Positions 1-9,956 of a DNA stretch of 36,434 nt are shown here, in pieces. The DNA is taken from NCBI GenBank assembly GCA_015680685.1, contig MNCI01008611.1, forward strand, positions 75,818 through 112,251. The letters are read 5' to 3'. A program made the position numbers and the translations under genes. The first letter of the stretch is position 1, and the number at the start of each line of letters is the position of its first letter. The notes beneath the pieces were generated by a model. The model was not told the DNA's origin, searched no databases, and worked only from the letters and a program-made list of their open reading frames with translations. This DNA comes from Gnetum montanum (taxonomy: Eukaryota > Streptophyta > Gnetopsida > Gnetales > Gnetaceae).

Positions 1-31
1 TATGATATAACTAATCTAGATAACTAGCACC

Positions 32-50
32 ATCCTCGGCAACGATGCCA
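32..50 (-). other. Primer-binding site of element M1 (tRNA-Asp type)
   Basis: Read on the minus strand, the sequence beside the LTR end is TGGCATCGTTGCCGAGGA. It differs by only a few bases from TGGCGCCGTTGCCGGGGA, the complement of the 3' end of plant tRNA-Asp. This shows that the LTR to its right is the 5' LTR of a minus-strand element whose body runs off the left edge of the window. Confidence 0.75.
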
Positions 51-51
51 A

Positions 52-961
52 TGGTGAGTGGCGAGGTACCCCTACACTCAACCATATGAAACGAGCGACT
101 CCGTAGATGGACTAGTTGTGGCACCTAGACAGTTATCCTTAGGTCGCAGTTCGTTGTCTTCCCACCTGGACTAGTATTGTATGTTTGTCATGTATGGTTT
201 AGTCCAATGTGAGATGTATGATGTGTTCCTAATCTATGCTACTCCTGAAAGCAGTGGAAAATAATATTTAACTAAGCTAAGCTAGGAGGAAAAGGGTAAG
301 AGAATCTAATCTAGCCTAAGTGCAACAAGCAACTAATTCCTTAATCAACTGTACACATCTTGGACCTTGTGCACGACTACCATTGGGACTACCAAGCGTA
401 GATCCTAGGTATGCCATTGGGATTACCAAGCGCAGATCCCAGATACACCATTGGGTTACCAAGCGTAGATCCTGGATACGCCACTAGGCTAACAAGTAGT
501 CACATTAAATGCTCGTAATCAAGTCGCACTTGTTCTGCATTTTAGGAGTTTAAGGGTAAGAGAGAGAAAATAATAAATAACATTAAATAAATAAACAATT
601 AAATAAATAAGAAAGTGAATGCTGCAATGATGAAGTAATCTCGATCTTTATTGCCGGTCATGTGCATGTCCAAGTACGGCACACTCAAATAAAGACATCG
701 TACAATTATATTCACCACATTGTGGGCAGACACGGGAAAAAAAATCTAACTCTAGAGGGATCAAACTGCCAGAGCTTCACTACTCTAAAAACTAGAATCC
801 CAAACAAGGGAGAGCCGCCTCTTATTTATAGATATGGCGGCGGACTGCGATATTGCGTACGCAATATCATAGGGAAGACGCGATATCGTGGCGGACGCGA
901 TATTGCGGGGGATGCGAATCGCGTACGGGATATCGCGGCCTATGCGAATCGCGTCTCATCA
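52..961 (-). repeat. 5' LTR of gypsy-like element M1
   Basis: This minus-strand LTR starts TGATGAGACGCG at its right end and ends CCACTCACCA at its left end, followed by a tRNA-Asp-type primer site. It contains a TATA box (plus-strand TATTTATA at 823-830), a U3 region rich in GATATC-centred palindromes (about 835-960) and a 34-bp tandem repeat at 380-499. The block near 60-115 (plus-strand GAGGTACCCCTACACTCAAC) recurs in every LTR of this family here. The right flank is the interrupted gag of element M2, so M1 inserted into M2. Confidence 0.8.
380..499. repeat. 34-bp tandem repeat inside the M1 LTR, about 3.5 copies
   Basis: Units begin at 380, 414, 448 and 481 (the last is partial) and each starts CCATTGGG or CCACTAGG, with a shared core ACCAAGCGTAGATCC. 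The units adjoin without spacers, so this is a minisatellite within an LTR. Confidence 0.8.
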
Positions 962-1054
962 AGGGACTAGTAGATTATCATGTGTACTATGCCTCTGATT
1001 GTTCCCTATATCAAACCTAGGTAGTGTAACAATTTCATATGAAGAAGGAGACAT
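962..1054 (-). pseudogene. N-terminal remnant of gag of element M2
   Basis: Reading left from an ATG at 1054-1052, 31 codons stay open until the M1 LTR begins at 961. The peptide starts MSPSSYEIVTLP and ends NLLVP, which resembles the N-terminus of the copy D gag (MSSHKRGVSNPLVP). Its place about 140 nt downstream of a primer site matches the gag start in copies B, D and E. The remainder of this gag should lie to the left of the window, on the far side of M1. The identification rests on position and a short similarity. Confidence 0.45.
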
Positions 1055-1170
1055 GATTGTCTATTTAGTGTGCAATGTATTATATATTATTATTTTTCTT
1101 TAACCAACCCCAAGAGTTTGTTCGAACGATGTGGAAGATTTCCTATGTTCTAATTAGTGCACAAACAACA

Positions 1171-1191
1171 AAGTCACCAGTAATGGCACCA
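1171..1191 (-). other. Primer-binding site of element M2
   Basis: On the minus strand, directly after the LTR end, the sequence reads TGGTGCCATTACTGGTGAC, a decayed version of the tRNA-Asp complement TGGCGCCGTTGCCGGGGA. The substitutions are mostly transitions. Confidence 0.6.
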
Positions 1192-1192
1192 A

Positions 1193-1781
1193 TGATGAGC
1201 AATGAGGTATCCCTACACTCAACCATACGAATATGAGCGTCCATGCATGATTTGGTCAAATTCCAAAGACTAAGTGCTTATGCACCTTTGTGGAACAAAA
1301 ATGGGCTGATCAATCATTGTCTTCCCAAGCTTACTTATATGTCATGATTGTATAGTTAAGTAAACTTGAGGCATATGATTTTTATACTTTTTATGTTTTT
1401 ATGTCCTGCTACTAATAAGGGAGAAGAGAGATAACTAAGTAACTAATTTAATTTGACTACTTATTAACTAGGNAAGCATTAAGTAATAGTAATTAACATT
1501 AATTAATCTATTATGAATTCTGCAAGGTTTATCACAAAGTTCGTCTTTATTGTCGTACACAAGGTATGCTCAGGTACACAATGCTTGAATAAAGATCCAT
1601 TCACTTTATGACTCCTACTATGGGCACGTAGAAATAATTCTAACTCTGAGAGGGAAAAAAGGTAAGAGTTTGGGTAAGGGACTAAGACTAACTATGCAAA
1701 CCAAGTGTGCCTGCCTCTTATTTATAGGCAATGAGGCAGGATGTGATATCGTGTGGAAGGCCACAATATCGTGGCTCATCA
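1193..1781 (-). repeat. 5' LTR of gypsy-like element M2
   Basis: The minus-strand LTR starts TGATGAGCCACGATATTG (right end) and ends GCTCATCA (left end). Plus-strand TATTTATA at 1719-1726 is its TATA box. It is shorter (589 bp) than its relatives and contains one unresolved base at 1473. The right flank at 1782 is the gag of copy A, so M2 inserted into A. The 5-bp target duplication would be GAGAT (1782-1786), with its partner left of the window. Confidence 0.75.
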
Positions 1782-3925
1782 GAGATAAAGCGCCACTAAA
1801 GGGTTGGAATAATAACAAAAATCAAACCCATAAGAAAAATTAAAGACATCAACATGAACATGGATACCATCTTCACAATCAAAAGAATAGAAATAGAAAC
1901 AACTTATCTGATGATGATGAATCCTTCTTACTCACTAAGAGCCTAATGTAGGTCATAGAGGTAGTTAAGATATCTTATAGGTATCGCAAAGTGGGTCGCC
2001 TACCCAAGCGTGATATCAATAATATTTCTAAATTTGTAGGAGGCTATGATTTGGATCCACAACATCATTTATGAGTCTTCCATGATGCTTGTGCTTTCTA
2101 TAACATTGACAGTGGGTGACAAAAGCTTAAGCTCCTTCCTAGTATCCTAATTGACAGAGCCAAAGTGTGGTATAGAGTGTTGAAACCAAATTCAATCTGA
2201 CATTGGTTCACAATGTTGGAACTCTTCAACGAGAAATACCAAACCTATGCAAGGGTGTCCAACCTAAGGAGATAGATCCAAGGATGGAAGCAAGAATAAC
2301 ATGAACCCTTGGACATGGCCTTAAATAGATATTATTCTCTACTGAATAGATGCCCAAGCCATGGTCTCTTTGAGGAAAGATAACTTTTCGACATCATAGA
2401 TGGGCTATGTAATGAAACAAGGGAGACCCTTGGGATGTATGCCCTAGGTCAATTATATGAGCTATGAACCCATTAGATTTGAGAGTTAATTGAGTGTGTG
2501 GCGAAAGAAGGAGAGATATGCAAATGGGAGAATGTTGAGAAATATCATTGGGATCCAACTCTTCAAAAGAAGTAGGTCCATATCTATGGTAAGGAGAAAA
2601 AACCACTCTTGATAAGGTGATTTTGCACTGACTCTTGCCAATACAGAAGTCTATTGATGAACTTGAAGCAAACTTTAACAGGATGTTAGAATGGGTATAT
2701 GAAAAAGTTACAACTTTGGTAGAAACTGTAGAGGAGAAGGTCATGCAAAACAACCCAAGCAATCACAATAAACTAAGGAGGCAAAACTGAGAAATAGCTA
2801 GTAACACTTTTCGGCAAACAAGAAAAATGATTGAAGAAAGTAAGGCTATAGACTCAACCACAAACAAAGATAATGGATGTGACATCTACATATATGACCA
2901 TCTGAAGGGTCATTGCCCGATCTTGTGGCATCTGCATGATTATTGGATAGATGCATTAAATCCAAAGTTTGTACAAAAGCACATGCCCAGGACATTTCCT
3001 TTTCCACACAGTAATGATAGACAGTCCCACAACCAATTGTACTATCCTAGGGGAACTTATTACCAGCCTCAACACTATTATCAACCATAGTGGCAACAAA
3101 CACAGTCATGGGGAAGGCCACCATCAAACCAACCCTCTCCTTTCTATTAGCTAAAACGGTATGGATATTATGTTCAACACCCTATTTCTCTAACTAGTTC
3201 TATGTCCTCTACTTCAAATTGATACTATCACTCTCCCAAATACCATCAAACCATGAAATCTCCTAAGGGATCACCACCTCGCACCTCCTACCATCCATCC
3301 TACCCTTGATATTATCATACCCCACCTCATCACATGCCACTGTCAATGACACAGGAAAGTTCAACACTACAATATCAACAAACGAATGCCACTTGTGTTG
3401 TGAATGTACATGGACATGCTAATACTGGTAGGTTCCCACCACGAAGTTGGAAAAGTCCTTTCTTTAGGATAGGTTGTAGGTAAAAGCAAAACACTCATAG
3501 ATTGACCACATCATTTGAGCCAACATAATGCTATTATTGGTGCAATGCCTCCCTTTTCACAACCATTGTCCTCTAATCTTATGCAAGGACCACCATCCAT
3601 TGTCACTCCAACACCTAACAGAAGCAATGAATCTAGCATTGTGGGGAGACACATGAATCCATGCATACCTAATCATGATCAAGGATGCAATCATGGGCCA
3701 GAAATCGACAATGTTGACACAACTCATATCTTGATCCACCGTACATTTAACAATCAAGTGTGTGAACAACAGTTTGTCTACACAGCTGCCACAACACCAA
3801 GAGAGACTCAGTGGCTCGGGAATGAAAGGTTACCAATGTTTTATAGATGCATGGATCTTGCCTATCCACTTATTAATTCTTGCCATGGCCAAATGTTTAG
3901 TCATGGGGGAAACCCCCCATTCTAA
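1782..3925 (+). pseudogene. gag-like ORF1 of copy A, 5' end cut off by M2
   Basis: This is the C-terminal two-thirds or so of a retrotransposon gag, the capsid protein that would assemble particles around element RNA. It aligns by eye with copy B from 28048 on. The retrotransposon gag domain lies at about 2030-2480 (peptides such as KPNSI, FNEKYQTYARVSNLR, MDGLCNETRETLGMYALGQ in pieces). A shortened zinc-knuckle-like motif follows near 2878 (Cys, Tyr in place of the second Cys, His, Cys), then a Pro/Tyr/Gln/Ser-rich tail. The last 136 codons (3515-3925) are open and end SHGGNPPF and stop. Copy B ends almost identically, so this stop region looks ancestral. No protease or polymerase follows. 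There are several frameshifts and many TAG stops, so the gene is dead. Confidence 0.75.
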
Positions 3926-5858
3926 CACTCAAAATTAATAAGTGTTTTTCATCTTTTTGTTTTATAATTTTTTATCATTTTCTTATTTCTTGATATAATT
4001 TTCCTATCCTTTTCAATTTTTTCCATTTTTTGTTTTCATTTTCTTTGTTATGTAATCTTTCTTATCAATAAAATGATCATGTAGCCCATTGAGATGAGGT
4101 TTTCTCTATGTTGTCAAGTCATGAGGGACTAAATATTTGGACAATGAGACCATGTCATTCATCCAATCATTCCATTAATAAGAGGTTCTTACCCTAGTCA
4201 TAATGATATTCTTTTTCATCATCCAACCTAAAAATAAATTCATAATCATTGTGCCTAGGAAGGGCTCTGAAGGATATGACATCAAGGGGATTTATGGATT
4301 CTACTTGGCCACTTCTATATGGTTTATCATGTTGCTTCGGTTATAATTATATCCTTGTAGATCTAATGAAAAATGGGAGTAAGAGTCACATAAAAAGGCA
4401 CTGAATAAATTTTTGAGGATCCCACTAGAAAGATATGTATCCATGCCTGAAGGTTAGTGGCTTCTTAGATGTTGAAAAAAAATGAAATGCCATAAATTAA
4501 CTCCTCCCTTGGACAAAATGCCAAGTGATGTTACCCCTTGCAACTATGATAGCCTTATGGTTGTCAACTGCCGAGATGAAACAATGTGATGTCACTGAAA
4601 TGTGGTTTGGACTTGGTTTGAATCTTGGAAAGAAGGGCTAATGATTACCTAACCATTAATGACACACAAGGATTCATTGTGCCTATGGTAAGACACCTCA
4701 TGTCCCAATTCTTGTAATCCTTTCTATAATCCATCTCATCTCATTGTCTGTTTGATTCTAACTTGTGGTTTTGTGTAACATAGAGTTATTATCTTGAATT
4801 GGTGGTTTTAACATATGTGTTTTGTTGCACATGTATGCATTGCATTCAATCTCTTTAGTGCCTACCAACATTTTTAGGTGTGGTTACACAAGGGCATTAT
4901 GGGCTAGAGCCTACTTTAGGGAGGACCCACTTGTGTAACTGTTGTAACTTGTACTTGTTCGACACAACCACATCATTCTTCACCTTCCACACATATAATT
5001 GTTAAATTTTATGTCTTCCCTTATCATGTAATTGATTCGTTCCACAACATAGGCATAATACCCCTTGTCTTGCATCTTTCAAAGCTTTTAACGTCAATGA
5101 CCCCATCTTCTAAGACTTCCGGTTCCTAAAAAGGATTTCCTACTTATCTTAGAACTATGGACCTAACCTAAAACCTTCCAACCAATCACAAAGCTTCATT
5201 TTCCATGCTTAGTACACTCATTAAATGCAAATCCATGGACCCTGATATCAAGTTAGACTTGACGTCAGATACTCGATATCGAATCTCATAAAACCTATAT
5301 ATATGAACCCACCATGATGCCCAAACCCCATTGTCATCATTTGTAGCTAGGGGAGTTTTTTAAATTTTCTCTCACGACTCAAAGCTCTACAGAACCAACT
5401 TCTACTTGTGATATTTGGCTCTTTACCACTTTGATTTTTATGCCAATTAAACCTATTTTAACCCAAAGTGTTCAAGTTAGTTGTGGGGAAGTGCTTGTGT
5501 GGGAAACTTGTGCCAATTTTCCAAAATTTTCTATCACTCAAAAGGTATTACAAGGGTAAGAGTGTTACAAACTTTAAGTGTTATGATGAAACAATCAATT
5601 GTATTAATGCCAGAAACCTTAATCTTTTTAGCCAAGGGACCATAACCTTCATAATATGCCATACATAAGCAAAAAGGAACCAATCGTGAAGGGTCATAAA
5701 TAAGATAAATACTTTTTGGGCATTTTTCTAAAAATTTTTCTACCTCTACAATCATATGAACTAACAAACTTAATGGAACTAAGATCATGACTAAGGTATA
5801 AACCTATTAATGATAAAAAGAAACACCTTAGTAACATTCGATCCTTGATTGATTGTAG
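3926..5858 (+). other. Conserved non-coding spacer between ORF1 and ORF2, copy A
   Basis: No long ORF fits this 1.9 kb. It matches 30153-31615 in copy B in blocks, for example TTTAGGGAGGACCCACTTG (about 4915), GACATCAAGGGGA (about 4278) and AATGGGAGTAAGAGT (about 4372). In a complete autonomous element the pol genes would normally follow gag; I see no RT, RNase H or integrase motif here. Its 3' end looks like an intron end: a branch-point-like TAGTAAC at 5829-5835 and a TAG just before the ORF2 ATG. Confidence 0.6.
5829..5858 (+). promoter_or_regulatory. Putative splice branch point and acceptor before ORF2, copy A
   Basis: TAGTAAC (5829-5835) lies 24 nt upstream of the AG at 5857-5858, which directly precedes the ORF2 ATG. 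Copy B has TACTAAC at exactly the same distance. This suggests that ORF2 is expressed from a spliced RNA. No donor has been identified. Confidence 0.45.
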
Positions 5859-8513
5859 ATGGCCCCAAAAAGAGGAGCTCAAGCAGGACCTTCGCAGGGA
5901 GTAGCCAAACGCCCAAGGGATGGTAGAGGCCAACAAGGTGAGCATGCCAAGCATGAGGAACAAAAGGCCCACTCATTTAACATCCATCAAGAGGTTCCTA
6001 TCACTAGGTAGTTGGTCCAAGAAGATGCCGTGGAACCATAAGCTCCTGTGTAGGGATAATGCCTCATGTTGTCCATGGAATGCCTTGAGACCATTCAAGA
6101 AAAATCCATGTTGACCATGGTCATCATGGAGATGAACTTTGGTCCATTCATGACATTCACTCTTGAATTAACTCGGATGCAACTCTAGACATCACCTTTA
6201 TGGCCTATCCTTTCAAATAGTGGTGAATGGTACCTTGGCAAAACCTACTAATTTTGGCATAACAAGGAAGAATGTACCACTATCAACATTTGCGAAGTCA
6301 ATGGTTCATTCTTGATCAAAGCAATTGCTGAAGCTCTTAATTTGCCAAATGAGGGGGCTAAGTTAGCCCATCTATCCATGAGGTCTGACCCCGACACCAA
6401 AAAGTTATGGCTAAGGTAGGCCTACAACAAAGAAGATAAAACATATAATGAATTAACTTTAGAAGAGAGGACCTATTTCAAGATAGGGACATATCACCTC
6501 TTCCCCATCAATGGGCTCAATAGAATCTCCACGTATGCAACCAGGGGAAGTGTCATACTAATAGGCAAATACATGGCCAATCTTCCCTAGTTATATTACA
6601 TAGAAATTTAGAGATGGTTTGAAGAGAAGAAGGCAGGGAAGCCAACACTTCCATTCCCTTGCCTAATCTGAAAGTTGTCCAAATGCACTGGAATCCTAGG
6701 GTACAGAAATGACATTCCTAAGAAGGCTTAAAATACTTTCTTCACTGAATTACTTAAATTGGTAGCACCAAGAAAAGACCTTGGTGAGAAGAAAGAATCG
6801 AAGAAGGAAGTAGAACTAGAGAAAAAAAAGCAAAAAAAGAGCCTAAACAACATCATGAGACACAAGCTCCACCACAAGACCACATGCATACAATGAGCCA
6901 CTTGTAGAAAGTTGCTAAAATGCTCCGCTGGGGAAGAAGAAAGGAGTCAAGCCTCTTCAGAGTCCTCAATGATGTTAAGAAAAATCTTTGGTAATGCTGC
7001 ATCCTTCCAAGTGATGCTTAAAATGAAAGAAGATGCCATAGTAGAGGTCATGTAGCATCAAGATGCTGCACGCACAGCAGAAGTGATAATAGATCACATC
7101 AAGGAATCATTCAATGTGCTTGTTGTGTCCCCAGTAGATTTGACTGGGACCAAAGATATGCAAATGCTCACTGGGACTTCGATGACTCCTAAAACAAATG
7201 CGGATGTATTAGATTGATTGCTGCAGACAAGACAAGTGATGACTACCTTGTTTGACATCTCTAGTGATGTCACTGCAATACAATCAGACCTCATTGCTAC
7301 TAAAGGGAAGTTGGTCATGGCTGAGATCATGCTAGAATAAGCAGAAGTAGAAGTGTAATATTTGTAATAGGAATTAGTCACCCTAAGAGCTGAAAGATAG
7401 GATCCTACCTAGTTTGTTACACCTAACCAACTAGATCAATTTAGAATAGAGTAGCTAGATAAATTGCTCGAAGAGAACAAAGCTACAAAGCAAGAAAAGG
7501 AGAAGGCGGTCTAGAATGCCTTCGCTACAGAAGCATAATCCTATGCTCATAAAAAGGCATTGACCGCCATTGAAGAGGAAAATAAATAGCTTGCTAAAAA
7601 GAACTCAAGGTTAACCATCATAGAAAAACAAAAGAATGTTCTGAAAGATAATGTCCATCAATTGAGAGAACAACTGATGAGGGTAAACTAGGATATTAGA
7701 AGATTGGCTAGAGAAAACAGAACCCTTTCGATGGAGGAGGTCTACGCAATTCAACAAAATTTTGCTATTGAAATAAGTACATGGTAGAATGAGGCCAAAA
7801 AACATGAAAAGCTAAAAGAACACTTTTAGGACCAAGTAGGCATGTACACGTTGATAAATGAAAAGAAAATCTAGATGGCCAAAGCCTGCATTGGGTCTAT
7901 GTCAATGCAAAATCCTGATTGGCAGCCAATTTTGAATAGTTATGCACTATTTCATTAAGTAGAAGTGAAGAATAAAGACCTGTAGATTGAGGATTTGAAA
8001 GAATACATGGTGTTGGCTCATCTTCGAGATGCCAACCTTTCCATGTTAACAATAGGTTGATGTAGAAGTGAGCTAGAGAAGCAAATAGCGACCACCTATG
8101 CACTATATGAGAAAGAGTTTGTGGATAGAAAAGTTTCTTTGCTGAAACTCCATGTAGCAAACTCAAAACTTGAGGTGATCAAAGCTTGCTACCATGAAAA
8201 AAAAGATGTTGCTTTAGACCTAGCTAGGTGATTAATAGATTATCATTATTTGAAAGAAAAGGCTAGGACCTTTGAGGAGGAACGACAGTAGTTTGTGGCC
8301 CAGTATGTGAAGGCCAATAAAATGTTCCTGTAGCTACCATGCCCTTGGGATGTACTAGCATTAGCAAACATCAACTCAATAGCCTGGATGGTACACAACC
8401 CAAGGATGAAAGAAGAAAAGTTGCAGGCACTACTAAATTCCTACCAATTTCAGAAGCCTAGTGACAAAGGGAAACGGTCGATGGAGGAGCCATCGCCTCC
8501 AAGAAGTACATGA
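5859..8513 (+). pseudogene. ORF2 of copy A: unknown retrotransposon protein, about 885 codons
   Basis: From ATG 5859 to TGA 8511-8513 one reading frame holds homology throughout without a net frameshift, though about 30 stop codons, mostly TAG, interrupt it. The first 45 residues are basic and rich in Gly and Gln (MAPKRGAQAGPSQG). Residues about 145-250 form a folded-looking segment (ICEVNGSFLIKAIAEALNLP ... YHLFPINGLNRIS), which loosely recalls plant-mobile or transposon-associated domains; that is inference only. A Lys/Glu tract follows at about residues 305-330. The C-terminal half (about 510-830) is Lys/Glu/Gln/Leu-rich and probably coiled coil. The end (CPWDV ... EEKLQALLNSYQFQKP ... PPRST) is shared with copies B, C and E. 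It contains no RT, integrase or protease motif. It sits where env-like extra ORFs occur in some gypsy elements, but I see no clear signal peptide or membrane anchor. Function unknown. Confidence 0.6.
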
Positions 8514-8702
8514 GCTTCCCAATTTTGTTTTGTAATGATGTGTCCACATTTTTGTAAAACACCACTACAACATGTAAGAGTCAATTATTTTTTTTGTTTA
8601 TTTAAGTCAATTAATAATTCCATACCTTCCGAATATTTTATAAAGAACTTGTTCCTCATTTTGTTTAACTTGAGAATGAATTTTCATTCAGTCATGGGGA
8701 TA
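8514..8702 (+). other. 3' untranslated region and polypurine tract of copy A
   Basis: This stretch leads to the plus-strand priming site GTCATGGGGATA (8691-8702), immediately before the LTR start TGATGAATC. The segment AATAATTCCATACCTTCC (about 8610) recurs before the LTRs of copies B, C, E and F, so the 3' leader is common to the family. Confidence 0.7.
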
Positions 8703-9956
8703 TGATGAATCATGATTTTGTTAGCTTCGATATCAAGTCCCAAAAAATGATGCTAAATATTTGATATCATCTCTTCCATGCTAGCTTATAAATATAGCAC
8801 TTAGATGCATGATCAAGACATAGTTTAGTTTCAGATTCAATTAGCTTTTTCATAGATTATTGATTTTCAGTTTTGTTATTTCCTAGTGCATGCCCACAAT
8901 GTGATGTTTGTAATTATATGACATCCTTATTTGAGTGTGATGTACTTGGACACATTACATAACTAAAAATAAAGATCATGATTACTTTCATCATTGTAGC
9001 ATCCACTTAGATTTATTAGTGCTTTTAATTATTTAATTGTTTACTATTTTCTTGAGTTAATGTTTCCATTTATTGCTATTTATGATTCTTGTTATTAAGC
9101 AGAATGAGTACGACTAATCATGAGCACTTAAGTGTAATTACTTGGTAACCTAGCAATGTATCATTTGGCAAGCCTAGTGACATATGTTTGGCAATCTTAG
9201 TAGTAGTTATATGAAGTCCAAGGTGTGTGTGGACAATTAGGCATGGATACTCATTGCACGTAGGTTAGTTTAGATTTTACTTTCCACTATTAATTACCTT
9301 AATTAATTTATCTCTTATTATCATTAGGAGCAACATAGGGTTAGACAACATTAATCATGTGCCTCACTTTGGACTAAATCATACATGAAAAAGCTACCAC
9401 TAGTCTAAGTGGAAAGAAAATGAATTTCAATCAAAACATAACGATTTAGATGTGTAACTAGTCCCATCCACAGAATTGACCTAATCATGTGTGAATGCTT
9501 ATGATTTGTATGGTTGGGCATAGGGGTATCTCATCGCTCATCACTTGGTAATTCCAACAACTCTATTATTTAGTGCACCTAGTAGCATAATGCTTAGGAA
9601 TCCCAGTAGTGGATACATGAGTTTAGGATGTGTATGACAAGCTAGGAATGAACACTCATCATCCTTAGGCTAGCTTAGGATTATCTTCTTATTTTTAATT
9701 AGATTAATTAAAGAATTAATTTCCATGTTTTCATCTAGCTTAGCCATAACTGCACAACATTAATAATCATATTCGTCACTTTGGACTAAACCATATGTGA
9801 TAAAGCTACTACTAGTCCAAGTGGGAATACAGTGACCTATGATCAACATTTAACAATCTATATAGCACACTAGTCTTGTCCATAGAATTCAACCAAATTG
9901 TGCGTGAATGCTTATGATCTATATGGTTGGGCATAGCAGACTCTCACCGCTCATCA
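8703..9956 (+). repeat. 3' LTR of copy A with an internal tandem duplication
   Basis: The LTR starts TGATGAATCATG right after the polypurine tract. It has a TATA box (TATAAATA, 8787-8794) and a polyadenylation signal (AATAAA, 8968-8973). A first LTR end, GCTCATCA, is reached at 9543. The 3' half is then repeated from an ACTTGGTAA (9140 and again 9543, offset 403 bp) to a second end at 9956. No primer site follows, as expected for a 3' LTR. Confidence 0.8.
9140..9956 (+). repeat. 403-bp tandem duplication within the copy A LTR
   Basis: Both units start ACTTGGTAA (9140-9148 and 9543-9551) and end in GCTCATCA (9543 and 9956). They are clearly diverged from each other, so the duplication is old. 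The simplest origin is unequal recombination at the short ACTTGGTAA match. Confidence 0.7.

Noticed and set aside
380-499. CRISPR-like array
   Set aside because: The repeats touch each other with no unique spacers and lie inside a retrotransposon LTR in a eukaryotic sequence.
2394-2762. Minus-strand 122-codon ORF
   Set aside because: It is the antisense of the copy A gag core; the plus strand has family homology and the minus strand has none.
5859-8513. Genetic code in which TAG means Gln, as in some ciliates
   Set aside because: TAG does replace likely CAG codons, but frameshifts, TAA and TGA stops occur too, mutated primer sites show the same transition bias, and the LTR, tRNA-Asp and tRNA-iMet primer features are those of plant retrotransposons. 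Decay explains it better.
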